From: Pararge aegeria
Lineage: Eukaryota; Arthropoda; Insecta; Lepidoptera; Nymphalidae
Direction of reading: 5' to 3'
Assembly (NCBI RefSeq): GCF_905163445.1
Contig: NC_053196.1
Coordinates: forward strand, 16,517,501-16,581,500
DNA: 64,000 nt
The notes beneath the pieces are model-generated. The model worked only from the letters and a program-made list of their open reading frames with translations, made no database searches and was not told where the DNA came from. The position numbers were made by a program, and so were the translations under genes. Each line of letters begins with the position of its first letter. Position 1 is the stretch's first letter. Below are positions 10,008 through 20,190 of the stretch, piece after piece.

Positions 10008-10135
10008 AAAAGTCAAAGTCAAAGTCAAATATTTCTTTATATAAACAGGCCTTTAGATTGCACTTTTGATGCGTAAGCTGCTTGTTAAATGCATACATGG
10101 TAGTGAAATTATGGCGATAGCTACATAAGTTTTTT
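10008..10135 (-). mobile_element. Repeat F, truncated
   Basis: Begins with the GTCAAAGTCAAAGTCAAATA tail, then CAGGCC, GCACTTTTGATGCGTA and GTGAAATTATGGCGATA. It ends at a poly-T run. Confidence 0.8.
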
Positions 10136-10455
10136 TTTTCTTACAGCATCAGTGACATTCCAATTTAGCCTATTAACTTGAAAATTGAGTAACTTAATTG
10201 TAACTTATCACTCTACTTAAAAATAGTTACTAAGAAGTACTTAACGTAGTCTCTGACTATGTTTCACTTTGTTTACGTGACCTTAATAATTTGCATAAAC
10301 ACTGGTTTTACTCACTGCACTCATCGACACTACACTGCTCTTTCCTTGCTCAAAGGGTTTGTTAATCAATTTTAAGGCTATTCACTAAATGTTTAACATT
10401 GAGAACTACATTCGCAAACTTAAAAGAAGCTGTGCTTCACTTCTTACTTATCGTC
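10136..10455. other. Unassigned stretch
   Basis: AT-rich with no ORF or family recognised. Confidence 0.4.
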
Positions 10456-10459
10456 ATAA

Positions 10460-10702
10460 TTAGTTCAACCGATTCACAGCTGGACATAGGTCTCCTGTAG
10501 TTCGAAAATCCACGGTCCTGGGCCGCTTGTTTCCAGCGACTCCTAGCAACTCGTTTGATGTCCAACTTCCATACTTCCATCGGTTCTCAGAGCTATATGC
10601 AATACCCAGTATCACTCCAGCTTCGCAACACGTGAGGTGAGCCGCCGAATCAAACTCGGATGGGCAGTGTTCGGGAAACCTTTGGTACATCTTTTCTTCC
10701 AA
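10460..10702 (-). pseudogene. RTE-type LINE ORF2 C-terminus, frameshifted
   Basis: On the minus strand the sequence for WKQAAQDRGF is visible around 10500-10545, the same motif as the intact tail at 34188. A frameshift or substitutions then break the YVQQWTSIG end. The nucleotide block CATAGGTCTCCTGTAG and CCACGGTCCTGGGCCGCTTG is shared with 34188-34260 in inverse. A 5'-truncated dead copy. Confidence 0.7.
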
Positions 10703-10799
10703 AATCCATCAGTGCCCAGACCAGTCTTCGAACAGTGAGTGTTGTCAGTGAACACTTCAGGATCTGAAACGTGGTCTTTTTCTATTGGCCGCATAAGAA

Positions 10800-11084
10800 G
10801 TACTGTTTACATATGAGAAGGACATCAGACTAACATTTAACAAATTCATCAAATCAAATTAAATCAAATATTTGATTTCAAAGTAGGTAGGTAACTGTAC
10901 ACTTTCTGAATGTCATTATTTCAATAATAATTTTTATTATTACATGAACCATTTTGTAATAAAGTTTTAGAAACAAAACATAAAGTTTAAAATTATTTAA
11001 ATGAATTACCGTGAATTTATACATATATAATAATTATGTTGAAGATGATGGGTGATGGGTGATGGGATGGCTGATGGGTGTTTA
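10800..11084. other. AT-rich, with a short (GGGTGAT)n-like patch
   Basis: AAATCAAATTAAATCAAATA at about 10855 resembles a LINE tail. At about 11046-11080 GATGGGTGATGGGTGATGGG forms a short imperfect tandem. Confidence 0.45.
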
Positions 11085-11245
11085 TCTCCAAGCCCAGACG
11101 CAGTATGGTTGCGGGGCGAGCTCTGTGTCCTGGCGGGCTCGTTATCCATCACGCTCGTTTTTTCCCCGCGCGATGTTCGCCGCAACCTCTGACCATTCCG
11201 CCTCGACCGTGTGACAATGCCCGTTTGCCTGCAGTCACAATAAGT
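11085..11245. other. GC-rich unique block
   Basis: A local GC-rich island in AT-rich surroundings, with several CpGs. One plus frame from about 11080 stays open for roughly 55-60 codons with no recognisable domain and no clear start. It could be an exon, a promoter remnant or chance. No repeat in this window matches it. Confidence 0.3.
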
Positions 11246-11607
11246 AGGAATCTTTGATGCGGTATCATTACTTTAACTTTGAATACGTTTTTATTGAAAC
11301 AAATTTATTGCAACGATATTACCACAAAATATAGTCACTTTGCAAGATAGATGGATAATTGCAAACCTACTCACTAAAAACGGTATTTTTTTTTTATGAA
11401 AAAAAAAAACGAACCCTAGAAAGTGCCAATGCAAAGTCAAACATAAATAGTTCTAAGAATAGACACCGAATGGAAAATGTAGTAGAATATTTTTTTTTCA
11501 TGACTTATTTGGTGTTAATACTCTAATAAGTAGTCGGTTCATTTAGAAACATTAATTGAATTTTCGTTTTCAATGTCAAAATAAAATACAAATGTCACAG
11601 TTGTTTT

Positions 11608-11877
11608 TTGTCATGTTGGGAAAAATCATCTACGAAATTTTTACCTTGCAACCATTTCTTCAACTTTTGCGTAAAATGTTTTATTGTAAGTGTTTTGAGA
11701 TTAGATTTTTATTGCCATATTTTTTGTGAAGGAAAGCAGATAGGAGATTTAATTAGGTTTTTTAAATATTCAATAGGTAAGACTATTGATACCTATGGGA
11801 AACTTACAGAAATGCAGAGAATGGATCCGGAGCAGTATATTGTCAAGTTTAGTGCGTTGTTCGATGTTAACGTTTAA
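11608..11877 (+). CDS. Hypothetical 89-codon ORF
   Basis: ATG to TAA, 89 residues. Cysteine-rich start (MSCWEKSS, then PCNHFFNFCVKCF), followed by a more polar part with GKLTEMQRMDPEQYIVKFSA. I recognise no family. It lacks a visible promoter, and 89 codons can occur by chance. It could be an exon or a dead element ORF. Confidence 0.2.
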   Translation: MSCWEKSSTKFLPCNHFFNFCVKCFIVSVLRLDFYCHIFCEGKQIGDLIRFFKYSIGKTIDTYGKLTEMQRMDPEQYIVKFSALFDVNV

Positions 11878-11911
11878 TTTAAGTAGTATATTATTTAAAG
11901 TGAAACCTAAC

Positions 11912-11992
11912 TTAACTTAACCCTTTCTCATTGTGGGAGGAGACCCGTTCGCTGTAGTGGTAGGGGTGAATGTGATGATGATGACGATGTTT
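11912..11992 (+). mobile_element. SINE-B 3'-end fragment
   Basis: TTAACCCTTTCTCATTGTGG, GGAGACCCGTTCGCTGTAGT and the GTGATGATGATG end are the last ~80 bases of SINE-B. Confidence 0.75.
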
Positions 11993-12900
11993 TTGACGTA
12001 GATAAAACATTTCTTATTAAAAAAATCTAAAACAAAAATGCCGATCACTTACAATTGTTTTCACATATGAAAATGATACCAAAAAACCACAACTGGTTTC
12101 ATAAAATTTCTACAGCCTATCTTATTTTGGATGATATCAGAATTTTGATGATTTCTCAAACTTTCAAATCTGTGCGGTCATTTAGAAGTTATGGTCGAAT
12201 TATGAAACCTACTCGTACATACATGAACCTTGAAATAATCCTTGTATTGTAACCATGTATTACTTGCTATTTTATTACTCGTTTAATTATTTTGGTGTAA
12301 ACTGGTGAACACTTTATTTCAGTGTACTTACACAAAGATTTTCATTTCATTCCTTTTTCATTTACGATTTTGGGATGTATAGTTGTGTAAAAAACTACAG
12401 TACCGCATCCACAGTGTCATGGCTAGGTGCAGCAATGCAGTGGTTAGATGTAATCGAGTGAGCCGTTTGTCCGTGACGCGATTCCGTACTTAAATGCAAC
12501 TTGCGATTCGAACATCACCCTTTATGTTGCGACTGGCAACTTGAATTTACTTACAACGCTGTTAGCTTTTTGACATGGCACGTTATACGCGATAAAAGAA
12601 TGGCCGCCTATTTACCTGACTGTAGAGGGTAATTGTGAATTTAGTCACTTGTTTTAGGTTTAATTGTTTTAACCTACATTTTAATAATAAAGACGAGATT
12701 AATAATAATAATTAACGGAATACTGATGGAGATGATCTACTTGATGGATAGTAGAAAACAATTGCCTAAAAACAAGACAACAAAACAAAAACTACAAGTG
12801 CCAATCTGTGTCCATCAACGTAAAGCGTAGGTGTACCTGCAGGGCTAGCACAGGTGACAAAAATTATATCCTCCGATTATATCTCCTGACAAGAGATATA
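11993..12900. other. Unassigned
   Basis: No convincing gene. At 12860-12900 the half-palindromic TTATATCCTCCGATTATATC and GAGATATAATTT resemble a small MITE end abutting the next SINE-A. Confidence 0.35.
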
Positions 12901-12901
12901 A

Positions 12902-13172
12902 TTTGACGGCCGATTGGCGCAGTTTGCAGCGACCCTGCTTTCTGAGCCCAAGGCCGTGGGTTCGATTCCCACTACTGGAAAATGTTTGTGTGATGAGCAT
13001 GAATGTTTTTCAGTGGCTGAGTGTTTATGAATATGTATTTTCTAAGTATTTATGTGAATAATTCATAAAAATATTCATTAGGAATCTTGGTACCCATAAC
13101 ACAAGCTACGCTTACTTTGGGGCTAGATGGCGATGTGTGTATTGTCGTAGTTTATTTTATTTATTTAATTAA
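12902..13172 (+). mobile_element. SINE-A, near complete
   Basis: Head TTTGACGGCCGATTGGCGCA, B box GGTTCGATTCCC, full body, and end TTGTCGTAGTTTATTTTATT with a (TTTA) tail. Confidence 0.9.
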
Positions 13173-13399
13173 CGTGTCCACCTGCTAAAGCACGGGAATA
13201 TGGAATAGGAGAAATGTACTCCCGTTTATTGTAACACATATATATTATTTGGATATCATTTCCACTTGTGCGCCTATGCTCTGAGAATTGATAAAGCTGT
13301 GGCAGAAGATACATTTTTATCTTTTCCCCGGGAAGATAATTGTCTCCTGCCCATGCTAGCCATGCTGTATTATGTTATAACTCCGGGGGCCATTAATAC

Positions 13400-13568
13400 A
13401 AAGTCAAAGTAAAAATCAAAAATATCTTTATTCAAGTAGGCCCATAGGTGGCACTTTTGATGCGTACATAAGAATTACACGGTAGTGAGATGATGGCGAT
13501 AACCATATTCGTAAACTAAAGCTACGAGTTCCAAACGCGTCTTGGTCTAAGGGCCCTTCAGATTGCAA
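13400..13568 (-). mobile_element. Repeat F
   Basis: Minus-strand copy with AAAGTCAAAGTAAAAATCAA, TTCAAGTAGGCCCATAGGTG, GTGAGATGATGGCGATAACC and ACGCGTCTTGGTCTAAG. It is truncated at right before the terminal CACCATCT block. Confidence 0.85.
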
Positions 13569-13934
13569 CAAAGCAATACTGTTTGGCGGCCGAAATAGAT
13601 ATAGCGCGGGAGTAGTATATCTCCGGACGAGCCTTGTCGCAAAGTAACTCTAATACTCCTAAAAATGACAAATAAGTAATATGAATTCAAGGCATAATTG
13701 CAAAACTGGTAGGACTTGAACCCTGCGGCAATATTGGCTTGATTGTTACGCTAAACAAGCCACGGTACTCATACTCTTTAGTATGCCAAAATTGCTATGT
13801 GCTTTTATATAAATTTAAAAAACATGGTTTTGTTTAATAGTTTAGTTGGCAAATGCTAAATTTCTTGCTGGCTTCTTTCTAATAACATCCGCCTTCTGAA
13901 TATGTGATAGACTCAACGTTTCAATCTTATCTTA
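13569..13934. other. Unassigned
   Basis: A diverged repeat-G-like GAATATGTGATAGACTCAAC is seen near 13897-13916. Nothing else was recognised. Confidence 0.35.
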
Positions 13935-14165
13935 TACTAATATATAAAGCTGAAGAGTTTGTTCGTTTGTTTAGTTGCCCGCGATTATCTCAGGAACTAC
14001 AAGTCCGATTTGAATTCCTACAGTGTTGGATAGTCCATTTATCGAGGTAGGCTATATATCTTCACGCTTAGACTAAAAGGAGCAGAGCACCAATGAAAAA
14101 TGTTGCAACATCAAGGTTTTTCTCCTTTTGAGAGCTTCCGCTGCGTGCGCTGCGTAGACGCATAA
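13935..14165 (+). mobile_element. Repeat K variant
   Basis: ACTAATATATAAAGCTGAAG, ATCTCAGGAACTACAAGTCC, ATTTATCGAGGTAGGCTATA and GAGAGCTTCCGCTGCGTGCG form an ordered set of blocks that I recognise as a common lepidopteran interspersed repeat. The class is unassigned. Confidence 0.6.
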
Positions 14166-14349
14166 TACTTTGATAAAATCATGTATGACATAGTTGTTTC
14201 CCCTTTGAAAGTTCTTAAAAAGCACGCGATGGCATATTTCAATATATTAAGGTTTACTTATATGCGGACTAAGACGCGAGGGACCGATAGTAGTGCATAA
14301 AAAGTGGGCCTTCGTGAAATACATTAATTTATTGCTCATCTCTATCACA

Positions 14350-14508
14350 GTCACTTATGAAGCGTTCATACATATAGGTATGTTAACATAAATATAAGGG
14401 GATGGTGATAACGGTACGAGATTTCAAAACGCGCCCTGGTCAAAGAAGAGCCCACAACAAACTTAGCCGGGTATTTTTTTATTATCACCATCTCACCATA
14501 AATTAATA
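14350..14508 (-). mobile_element. Repeat F, 5'-part fragment
   Basis: GGGATGGTGATAACGGTACG, AAACGCGCCCTGGTCAAAGA, GAGCCCACAACAAACTTAGC and the CACCATCTCAC terminus are present. The GTCAAAGTC tail is missing. Confidence 0.75.
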
Positions 14509-14847
14509 TTTAGCTATGAACTTAGAGCAATTCGCACCTAAGCTTTTTTATCGTTTAAGCAATCCTTGACATTACAATAGGACTTTACTGTAATCAAACT
14601 TTTTATATAAACTTTTAATTTATTTAGATTATTATTAGATACGGATCTCCGAAATAGAATAAAAAACCGTCACAACAATACTTCGCCCACCGCCATGATA
14701 TTTCCGACAAGATTTATAGCGCCTGTGACAGCTCGGAATGGAGCCGCCGACAAGCTTACTAATATGTCAAAAGGTGCTGTCACCAACTGAATTTTTATCA
14801 TCCAACTAACTGTTACCCGCGGCTTTGTCTGTAATGAATCTGGCTTC

Positions 14848-14890
14848 TACCGTGGCTTCGGCGGCGGCAAGCTACCACCCTACAGACAAA
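14848..14890 (+). mobile_element. SINE-C fragment
   Basis: CCGTGGCTTCGGCGGCGGCA and TACCACCCTACAGACAAA match the SINE-C centre in plus orientation. Confidence 0.55.
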
Positions 14891-15056
14891 TAATTATTAT
14901 AATAATTTATTCACAAGAATGTGGTACAAGGTACATTGAGATTTTGTAATTTTAAAAGGAACCCATTACACTCTGTTACATCAAAAATGTTGCAATATTA
15001 AATTAAGATAGTATTTAACAATTTATTATAATTCTAATTGATTCATAATTTAATGT

Positions 15057-15330
15057 GTGAAGCGGTGATAGCGCACCTCGCACCTCTAACTTTTCTAAGT
15101 TATGTGAGTTTTAAGTAATTAGAAATATCACTTGCTTCGACGGTGAAGGAAAAAATCGTGAGGAAACCTGCATGCCTGAGAGTTCTACACAATGTTCTCA
15201 AAGGTTTGTGGAGTACACCAATGCGCACTGGGCCAGCGTGGTGGACTACGGCCTTAACCCCTTTTCATTGTGGGAGGAAACCCGTGCCCTCTAGTGGGCC
15301 GGTAATGTGTTTATATGATGATGATGCAGT
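15057..15330 (+). mobile_element. SINE-B, head-deleted
   Basis: Plus-strand copy starting GAAGCGGTGATAGCGCACCT. About 45 bases with the B box are missing between GATAGC and GCACCTC. The body, with GGTGAAGGAAAAAATCGTGA and CCAGCGTGGTGGACTACGGC, and the TATATGATGATGATG end are intact. A chance 63-codon ORF lies inside it. Confidence 0.9.
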
Positions 15331-15507
15331 ATGATATGTTAAAAGTATATGTCTATTAAATAAATGTTAGCATGGAATTGTGAATTGTCTTCATATTAAC
15401 AAAAATACAATTAAAATATTAAAAAAGGCGTGCCGCGATGCGATTTAGCCGGTACGATGTTGTGTGTAAACCGATTAGATATAATATAACTCTTTTACGG
15501 TTAACCT

Positions 15508-15605
15508 AACTAACAGCTTAGCCCGTTACCATCTAAGAGAGCATCGTGACTTACCAGCTGGTGAGATTACAAACAAGGGCTAAGTTGTAGTGGAATAAAA
15601 AAAAA
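15508..15605 (+). mobile_element. SINE-C 3'-end fragment
   Basis: AGCTTAGCCCGTTACCATCT, CTTACCAGCTGGTGAGATTA and GGGCTAAGTTGTAGTGGAAT form the 3' end in plus orientation, with an A tail. Confidence 0.8.
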
Positions 15606-15944
15606 CTTTCATTCTTTCATCCTCAGCCTTATCGCTCTCAAGCATATATCCACCACATTGCTCCAATGCAAGATGGCGGGCTAAAATTATTATTAATACC
15701 AGGGATCGGTAGCTTAACGGGGGCATGAAGTAATGTAAAATATATTATTGAGAGTGGAATATTTGAGTTTTATTCCTAAGGGATTGGCTTACAATACGTT
15801 TTCTCATTTCTCGCAGTTATACTTAAGTAGTCAGAGCTATCTTTGTTAATATCCTCTTTATATTATATAACTGAATAGTTCGGAATCGCTAGCTTACTCA
15901 GTATAAAAAAAAGTAATCGTTGCTCAATCGCTTTGTTATAGTCT

Positions 15945-16140
15945 ACTAGCTGTCCCGGCGAAATTCGTACGGCGGATCATTTTTTTTTTAATGTTATATT
16001 TTAAAACTTATTATCCTAAGGTCCGGTCTTAGAGGAATCCAAAAAATCTAATATCATAAAAATTGGTCCAACCGTTCTTGAGTTATAAATGGTGTAACTA
16101 ACACAACTTTCTTTTATATACTGGTATAATAGATTTAAAT
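15945..16140 (+). mobile_element. Repeat K-like fragment
   Basis: Starts CTAGCTGTCCCGGCGAAATT and contains AATTGGTCCAACCGTTCTTG with AGTTATAAATGG. This is the CTAGCTGTT-type start shared with 19178. Confidence 0.55.
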
Positions 16141-16408
16141 TTGTTCAGGTTTGATAGACGGATATATTATACACAACATAAAATAAATAAAATAACCACT
16201 ATCATTCTGAGTCGGGTAGCATCCCAAAAGGTTTAGCCGAAATAAAAGGCATGAGGTTGTAATGAGAAAAAATTGCCATTACATAATATAGTGACAGTTT
16301 TTACAAGTTATTCACGACATTCAATATTTATATATTAACAGTTGCGCACTTCACTTATATTCTAACACTTTAACAACAATGATATCCAGTTCAGAATTAT
16401 AAAAATCA

Positions 16409-16648
16409 ATTTTTTTATTTCACTACAAGTTAGCTTTTGGCCGCAATCTCACCTGGTGGTTAGTGAAGATGCAGTCTTAGATGGTAGCGGGCTAACCTGT
16501 AAGGGAGTATGGTAGTCATACCCCTAATTGGTTTCTACGCGAAATCGCACCGGAACACTGAATCGCTTAGCGGGACGTCTCTGTCGGTAGGGTGGTAACT
16601 ACCCACATCCGAAGCCTCCCACCATACCAGATCTGAGAGAATTCAAAT
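16409..16648 (-). mobile_element. SINE-C 3' two-thirds
   Basis: CACTACAAGTTAGCTTTTGG, AGATGGTAGCGGGCTAACCT, ATCGCACCGGAACACTGAAT and GTCTCTGTCGGTAGGGTGGT are in order. The head is cut at about 16648, where a second SINE-C of the same orientation begins. Confidence 0.85.
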
Positions 16649-16712
16649 TTTTTTTATTCAACTACAAGTTAACCCTTGACTACAATCTCACTTGGTGGTA
16701 AGTGATTGGTGG
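16649..16712 (-). mobile_element. SINE-C 3'-end fragment
   Basis: AACTACAAGTTAACCCTTGA and AATCTCACTTGGTGGTAAGT repeat the 3' end of the adjoining copy. The tandem arrangement suggests one inserted into the other. Confidence 0.75.
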
Positions 16713-16916
16713 TTAGGTTAACCGTTAAAGAGTTCTATTAAACCTATACTTCTAATCATCGTCTAATCGCGACATATGTTGGACGCGATGTCGCGTATAA
16801 ACCGACTTAGCGTCTTTGTTAATATTTTAATTGTCTTTTTGTTACTATTAAGGCAATTCATAATTCGATGCTAACATTTATTTAATAGACATAAACTTTT
16901 AAATTAGCATACTGCA

Positions 16917-17110
16917 TCATCTTCATCATATCGACCCATTACCAGCCCAATACAGGGTCTCCTCCCACAATGAGTAGGGGTTAAGTCCACAACGCTGGCC
17001 TAGTGCGGATTGGTGGACTCCACATACCTTTGAGAACATTATGTAGAACTCTCAGGCATGCAGGTTTCCTCACAATTTTTTCCTTCACCGTCGAAGCAAG
17101 TGATATATGA
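16917..17110 (-). mobile_element. SINE-B, truncated
   Basis: Minus-strand body from the CATCATATCGACCCATTACC end to CACCGTCGAAGCAAGTGATA. The tRNA-like head is missing. Confidence 0.85.
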
Positions 17111-17117
17111 CTGTTTT

Positions 17118-17330
17118 ACGCAGTCTAAGATGGTGCCACCAAGCGATTTAACGGACCGGAAAGTTAAATCGCTTGGTGGCACATCTTAGGGTGGTGACTA
17201 GCCTCAGCGGAAGCTTCCCAACAGACCAGAGCAGGGAAAATAATTTTAAATTCCCAAATTATCCCTGTCGTAGATCGAGCCCGCGATCACTTGAGACCAC
17301 TACCGCCAGAGAGGTCGCACGTTCAGTAAT
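17118..17330 (-). mobile_element. SINE-C fragment with internal hairpin
   Basis: The right part (GGGTGGTGACTAGCCTCAGC, a GTCGTAGATCGAGCCCGCG head) is diverged SINE-C. Its left part consists of the hairpin at 17125-17189. Confidence 0.7.
17125..17189. repeat. 28-bp-arm hairpin inside SINE-C
   Basis: The left arm runs 17125-17152 (CTAAGATGGTGCCACCAAGC then GATTTAAC). The loop is GGACCGGAAA at 17153-17162. The right arm runs 17163-17189 and is complementary except for one missing base. Confidence 0.95.
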
Positions 17331-17792
17331 AGAGAGTCTTATATTCCAGAGTTTGATTATTCTATCATTCAAAAAATCATTATAATATTATAAGGTTTTT
17401 AACGTACAGACAGACAAACACTTCAATTTCAAAAATTGTATAGTTTTTGAAAACAACTTTATCCGGTTAATTGAGGTTACGTGAGACACGTGACAGATGC
17501 GAAGCCTTTTGCTCGCCGGATGTAAAATGCAATTTAATTTACAATTTAATTTGTTTTGCTCGTAGATATTTTTTACGTGGCAACACGGTGTTCAGCCGAT
17601 GAAGTGCATCTTACAATAGTTCTAGGTTCTGTAAGTAGAAGTAGTAGCAGCAGCAGAGCTTTTTTATTTCTGCTACAAAGCAGCATTGCTGCTAAAACCT
17701 GTGAAGTATTAATAGTATTATAATATAAAAAAGCTTGGGTTTGAATCGCTCGAAGCTAGCTATGAAATTAAGCTAAATGTTAAATTGACTCT

Positions 17793-17972
17793 TAGATGGT
17801 GACAACAAAAATAAAACCCCGGCTAAGTTGCTACAAAGACCAGAGTTAGAAGGGTCCCAAACTAGCTCGGGTCTTAAGTTAATTTAGCTAAGTGAGTTAT
17901 TCAAATTTACATTGATTGTAACATATTGTCGTATATGCCGGTGATAGGCCTATATGAATATAAAATTTTGGG
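17793..17972 (+). mobile_element. Repeat F, diverged
   Basis: GATGGTGACAACAAAAATAA, CCGGCTAAGTTGCTACAAAG and GGTGATAGGCCTATATGAAT are in order, without the TTTGACTTTGAC tail. Confidence 0.7.
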
Positions 17973-18053
17973 TTATGTATTTTTTGAATATTTTACCAAA
18001 AACTGAGGAACTATCTGTGGTAAAAATATATATGGTGCAAGCTCTATATTTTA

Positions 18054-18130
18054 GGTTAGCCTTTTACTGCAATCCCACGGTGGTAAGAGAGGATGCAGTC
18101 TAAAATGGCAGCTTACTTATTACTGTTAAA
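18054..18130 (-). mobile_element. SINE-C 3'-end fragment
   Basis: GGTTAGCCTTTTACTGCAAT, GGTGGTAAGAGAGGATGCAG and TCTAAAATGGCAGC match the SINE-C 3' end. Confidence 0.65.
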
Positions 18131-19165
18131 GAAATTATTTTGGTTACGAACCTCTTTCGTATATGTAATACCTACGAAATGTTTTATTTTATTAAAAAAA
18201 ATATTAAGTAAATCGTTTCCGAAAAAAGTCTATAACCTCAGCGGAAGAATAGAAGTAGGTACCAATGCAATATCTGTGTTTATTTAAAACAAATGTCTAC
18301 AGCATGACTATAAAAATATACGACTACTTATTAGATGGTATTAAAGAGTTACCTATTGATAAATTTAAAAAATTACAAACGAAACAATGAAAAAAATTAT
18401 ATGATATTAATGTTTTTTTTTAAATAAACTTTGACCTATAAATAGACATTTTTGAGTTCACTAAGATGTTGACATTACCTAACTTGACTATGGAAACTAA
18501 AAGTAATTTATTACAATAAATAAATTGCACGACTGATTTGATTTGTATCCGGAAAAAATATGAGCGTCTTTGTGGCAAAACATGTTAGAATCAATTTTAT
18601 TCTGTACCTATTCCATGTTTGCATGTCCTTAGTTTCTCCGCGGCGTCGTACCGGAACGCAAAATTGCTTGGTGATATATATTTCGGCATATAAAGTTAGT
18701 ACGGATGTATGCCTGTCCGGCGGCCGTGCACCGCGATCCAATAAAACCGACCACTAATTGAATACCGACAATTAATAGCTTTAATTGTGGGCTTATTAGC
18801 GGTTTACCCGCTCGGTCGAAAGTCAACACTAAGGCTTTAAGGATACGATTGGTCTTAGATCTGCGTTTGTGAAATTTCGTATTTATTTTTAACCCTTCGC
18901 CCGAATTGATTGTTGATAATTTCGACGCGGCAGACGATTTGTACATTTTATTTTGTTTGTCTGTTTGTGCAAACAACAAATATTGCTACGGCTCACGTCA
19001 TTGGCCTACTCCACTACTGAGCCTGATAAGTCCAGGACCTGTGTTCGCTATGCTTGAGTGGTGGAACACGTCTGTATGGCCAACAAAGAAATGTCTACCA
19101 TTTTCTCGTCCTATTTCTATGAGAAAAGACGAGATAGTGTGGAGACTTAATTATCTAGTGTATAG
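18131..19165. other. Mostly unassigned
   Basis: A SINE-C crumb is visible near 18638-18670 (GCGGCGTCGTACCGGAACGC). Overlapping open frames at 18511-19211 have no recognisable protein content. Confidence 0.35.
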
Positions 19166-19177
19166 TGTGTATAATAA

Positions 19178-19612
19178 ACTAGCTGTTGCCCGCGACTTCG
19201 TCTGCGTCTGATTTTGTTTTTGACGTGGCAGTAAATTTAGTTATAGTTCTAAAAGAAATTAAAGTATTCGGTATCGCTAAGCCTTAAATGTGGGGTTTGT
19301 CCTGAGGAGTTCTGTCCTCTATCTCCAACCAAAGTTTGGACAAAATTAAACACATAGTATAACCTCTATAGTACAAAATAATTATTTAAATCGGTTATGA
19401 TTTGTCGGGGTTACGGTGTAAAATCGTCAAACACTTACATCCCCTCTCCCAAAGGACACGAGCTTAATGTCGGGATAAAAAGTATCCTATATTACTTCTA
19501 ACACTTCCAAGAATATGTGTACAAAGTTTCATGAGGATCAGTTAAGTAGTTTTTGCGTGAAAGCGTAACAAACAAACTTACATTGACATTTATAATATTA
19601 GTAGGGATAGGG
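19178..19612 (+). mobile_element. Repeat K, long copy
   Basis: Starts CTAGCTGTTGCCCGCGACTT and TCGTCTGCGT. It continues with GGGATAAAAAGTATCCTATA, CAAAGTTTCATGAGGATCAG and TAGTTTTTGCGTGAAAGCGT, ending TTTATAATATTAGTAGGGAT. It is the most complete plus-strand K copy here (435 bp). No ORF of note. Confidence 0.75.
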
Positions 19613-19634
19613 ATATAGCTGTTTGAACTTGACC

Positions 19635-19740
19635 AATCCGCACTGGGCCAGCGTGGTGAACTACGGCCTTAAACCCTTCTCACTTTGGGTGGAGACCCGT
19701 GCCCTGTAGTAGGCCGGTAATGGGTTGATATGATGATGGA
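19635..19740 (+). mobile_element. SINE-B 3'-end fragment
   Basis: CAATCCGCACTGGGCCAGCG to GGTTGATATGATGATG is the final ~105 bases of SINE-B. Confidence 0.85.
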
Positions 19741-19747
19741 TTTATAT

Positions 19748-20190
19748 GAAGCGGTAATAGCCCAGTGGGTAGGACTTTGAATTTCGTGGGGCCGAGTTCG
19801 AATCCCAGAAAGCACTTCTAACTTTTCTGAGTTATGTGCCTTTTGCACGCCTTTGAGAACGTTATGGAGAACTCTCAGGCATGCTTATTGCCTCACGATG
19901 TTTTCCTTCACCGTTAAAGCAAATGATATTTAATAGAATAAAATTAAAAGAAAAACGCACATACCTCTGAACTTCCTCACGATATTTTCCTATGTTGTAA
20001 CATGTTTTATGTAATAGAATAAATTATAAAAAAACCGCACGTACCTCCGGATTAACTGCCGAGGTTTTCCTCTACCGAAGCATGTTATATTTAAAACATG
20101 AATTAAAAAAAAACGCACATACCTGAAAAGCTTTGTAGCAAGAGATCGAACACGGTCCCCCCGATAGGGAAGCCGAAGCCTAATCACTAG
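19748..20190. mobile_element. Chimeric SINE-B: plus head joined to minus body with triplicated module
   Basis: 19748-19847 is a plus-strand head (GAAGCGGTAATAGCCCAGTG, B box GAGTTCGAATCCC). From about 19845 the sequence is SINE-B in minus orientation (CACGCCTTTGAGAACG onward) and ends near 20190 with a second, minus-strand head (GATCGAACACGGTCCCCCCG). The middle holds three tandem modules. Confidence 0.85.
19891..20130. repeat. Three imperfect tandem copies of an ~84-bp SINE-B module
   Basis: Units start at 19891 (CCTCACGATGTTTTCCT), 19975 (CCTCACGATATTTTCCT) and 20059 (CCGAGGTTTTCCT). Each carries a CATGTT- or CAAATG-type segment, an A-rich stretch and CGCAC(A/G)TACCT. The units are clearly diverged from each other. 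Confidence 0.8.

Noticed and set aside
18629..18979. 116-codon minus-strand ORF
   Set aside because: It overlaps a SINE-C crumb and open frames on both strands, and its content shows no family resemblance.
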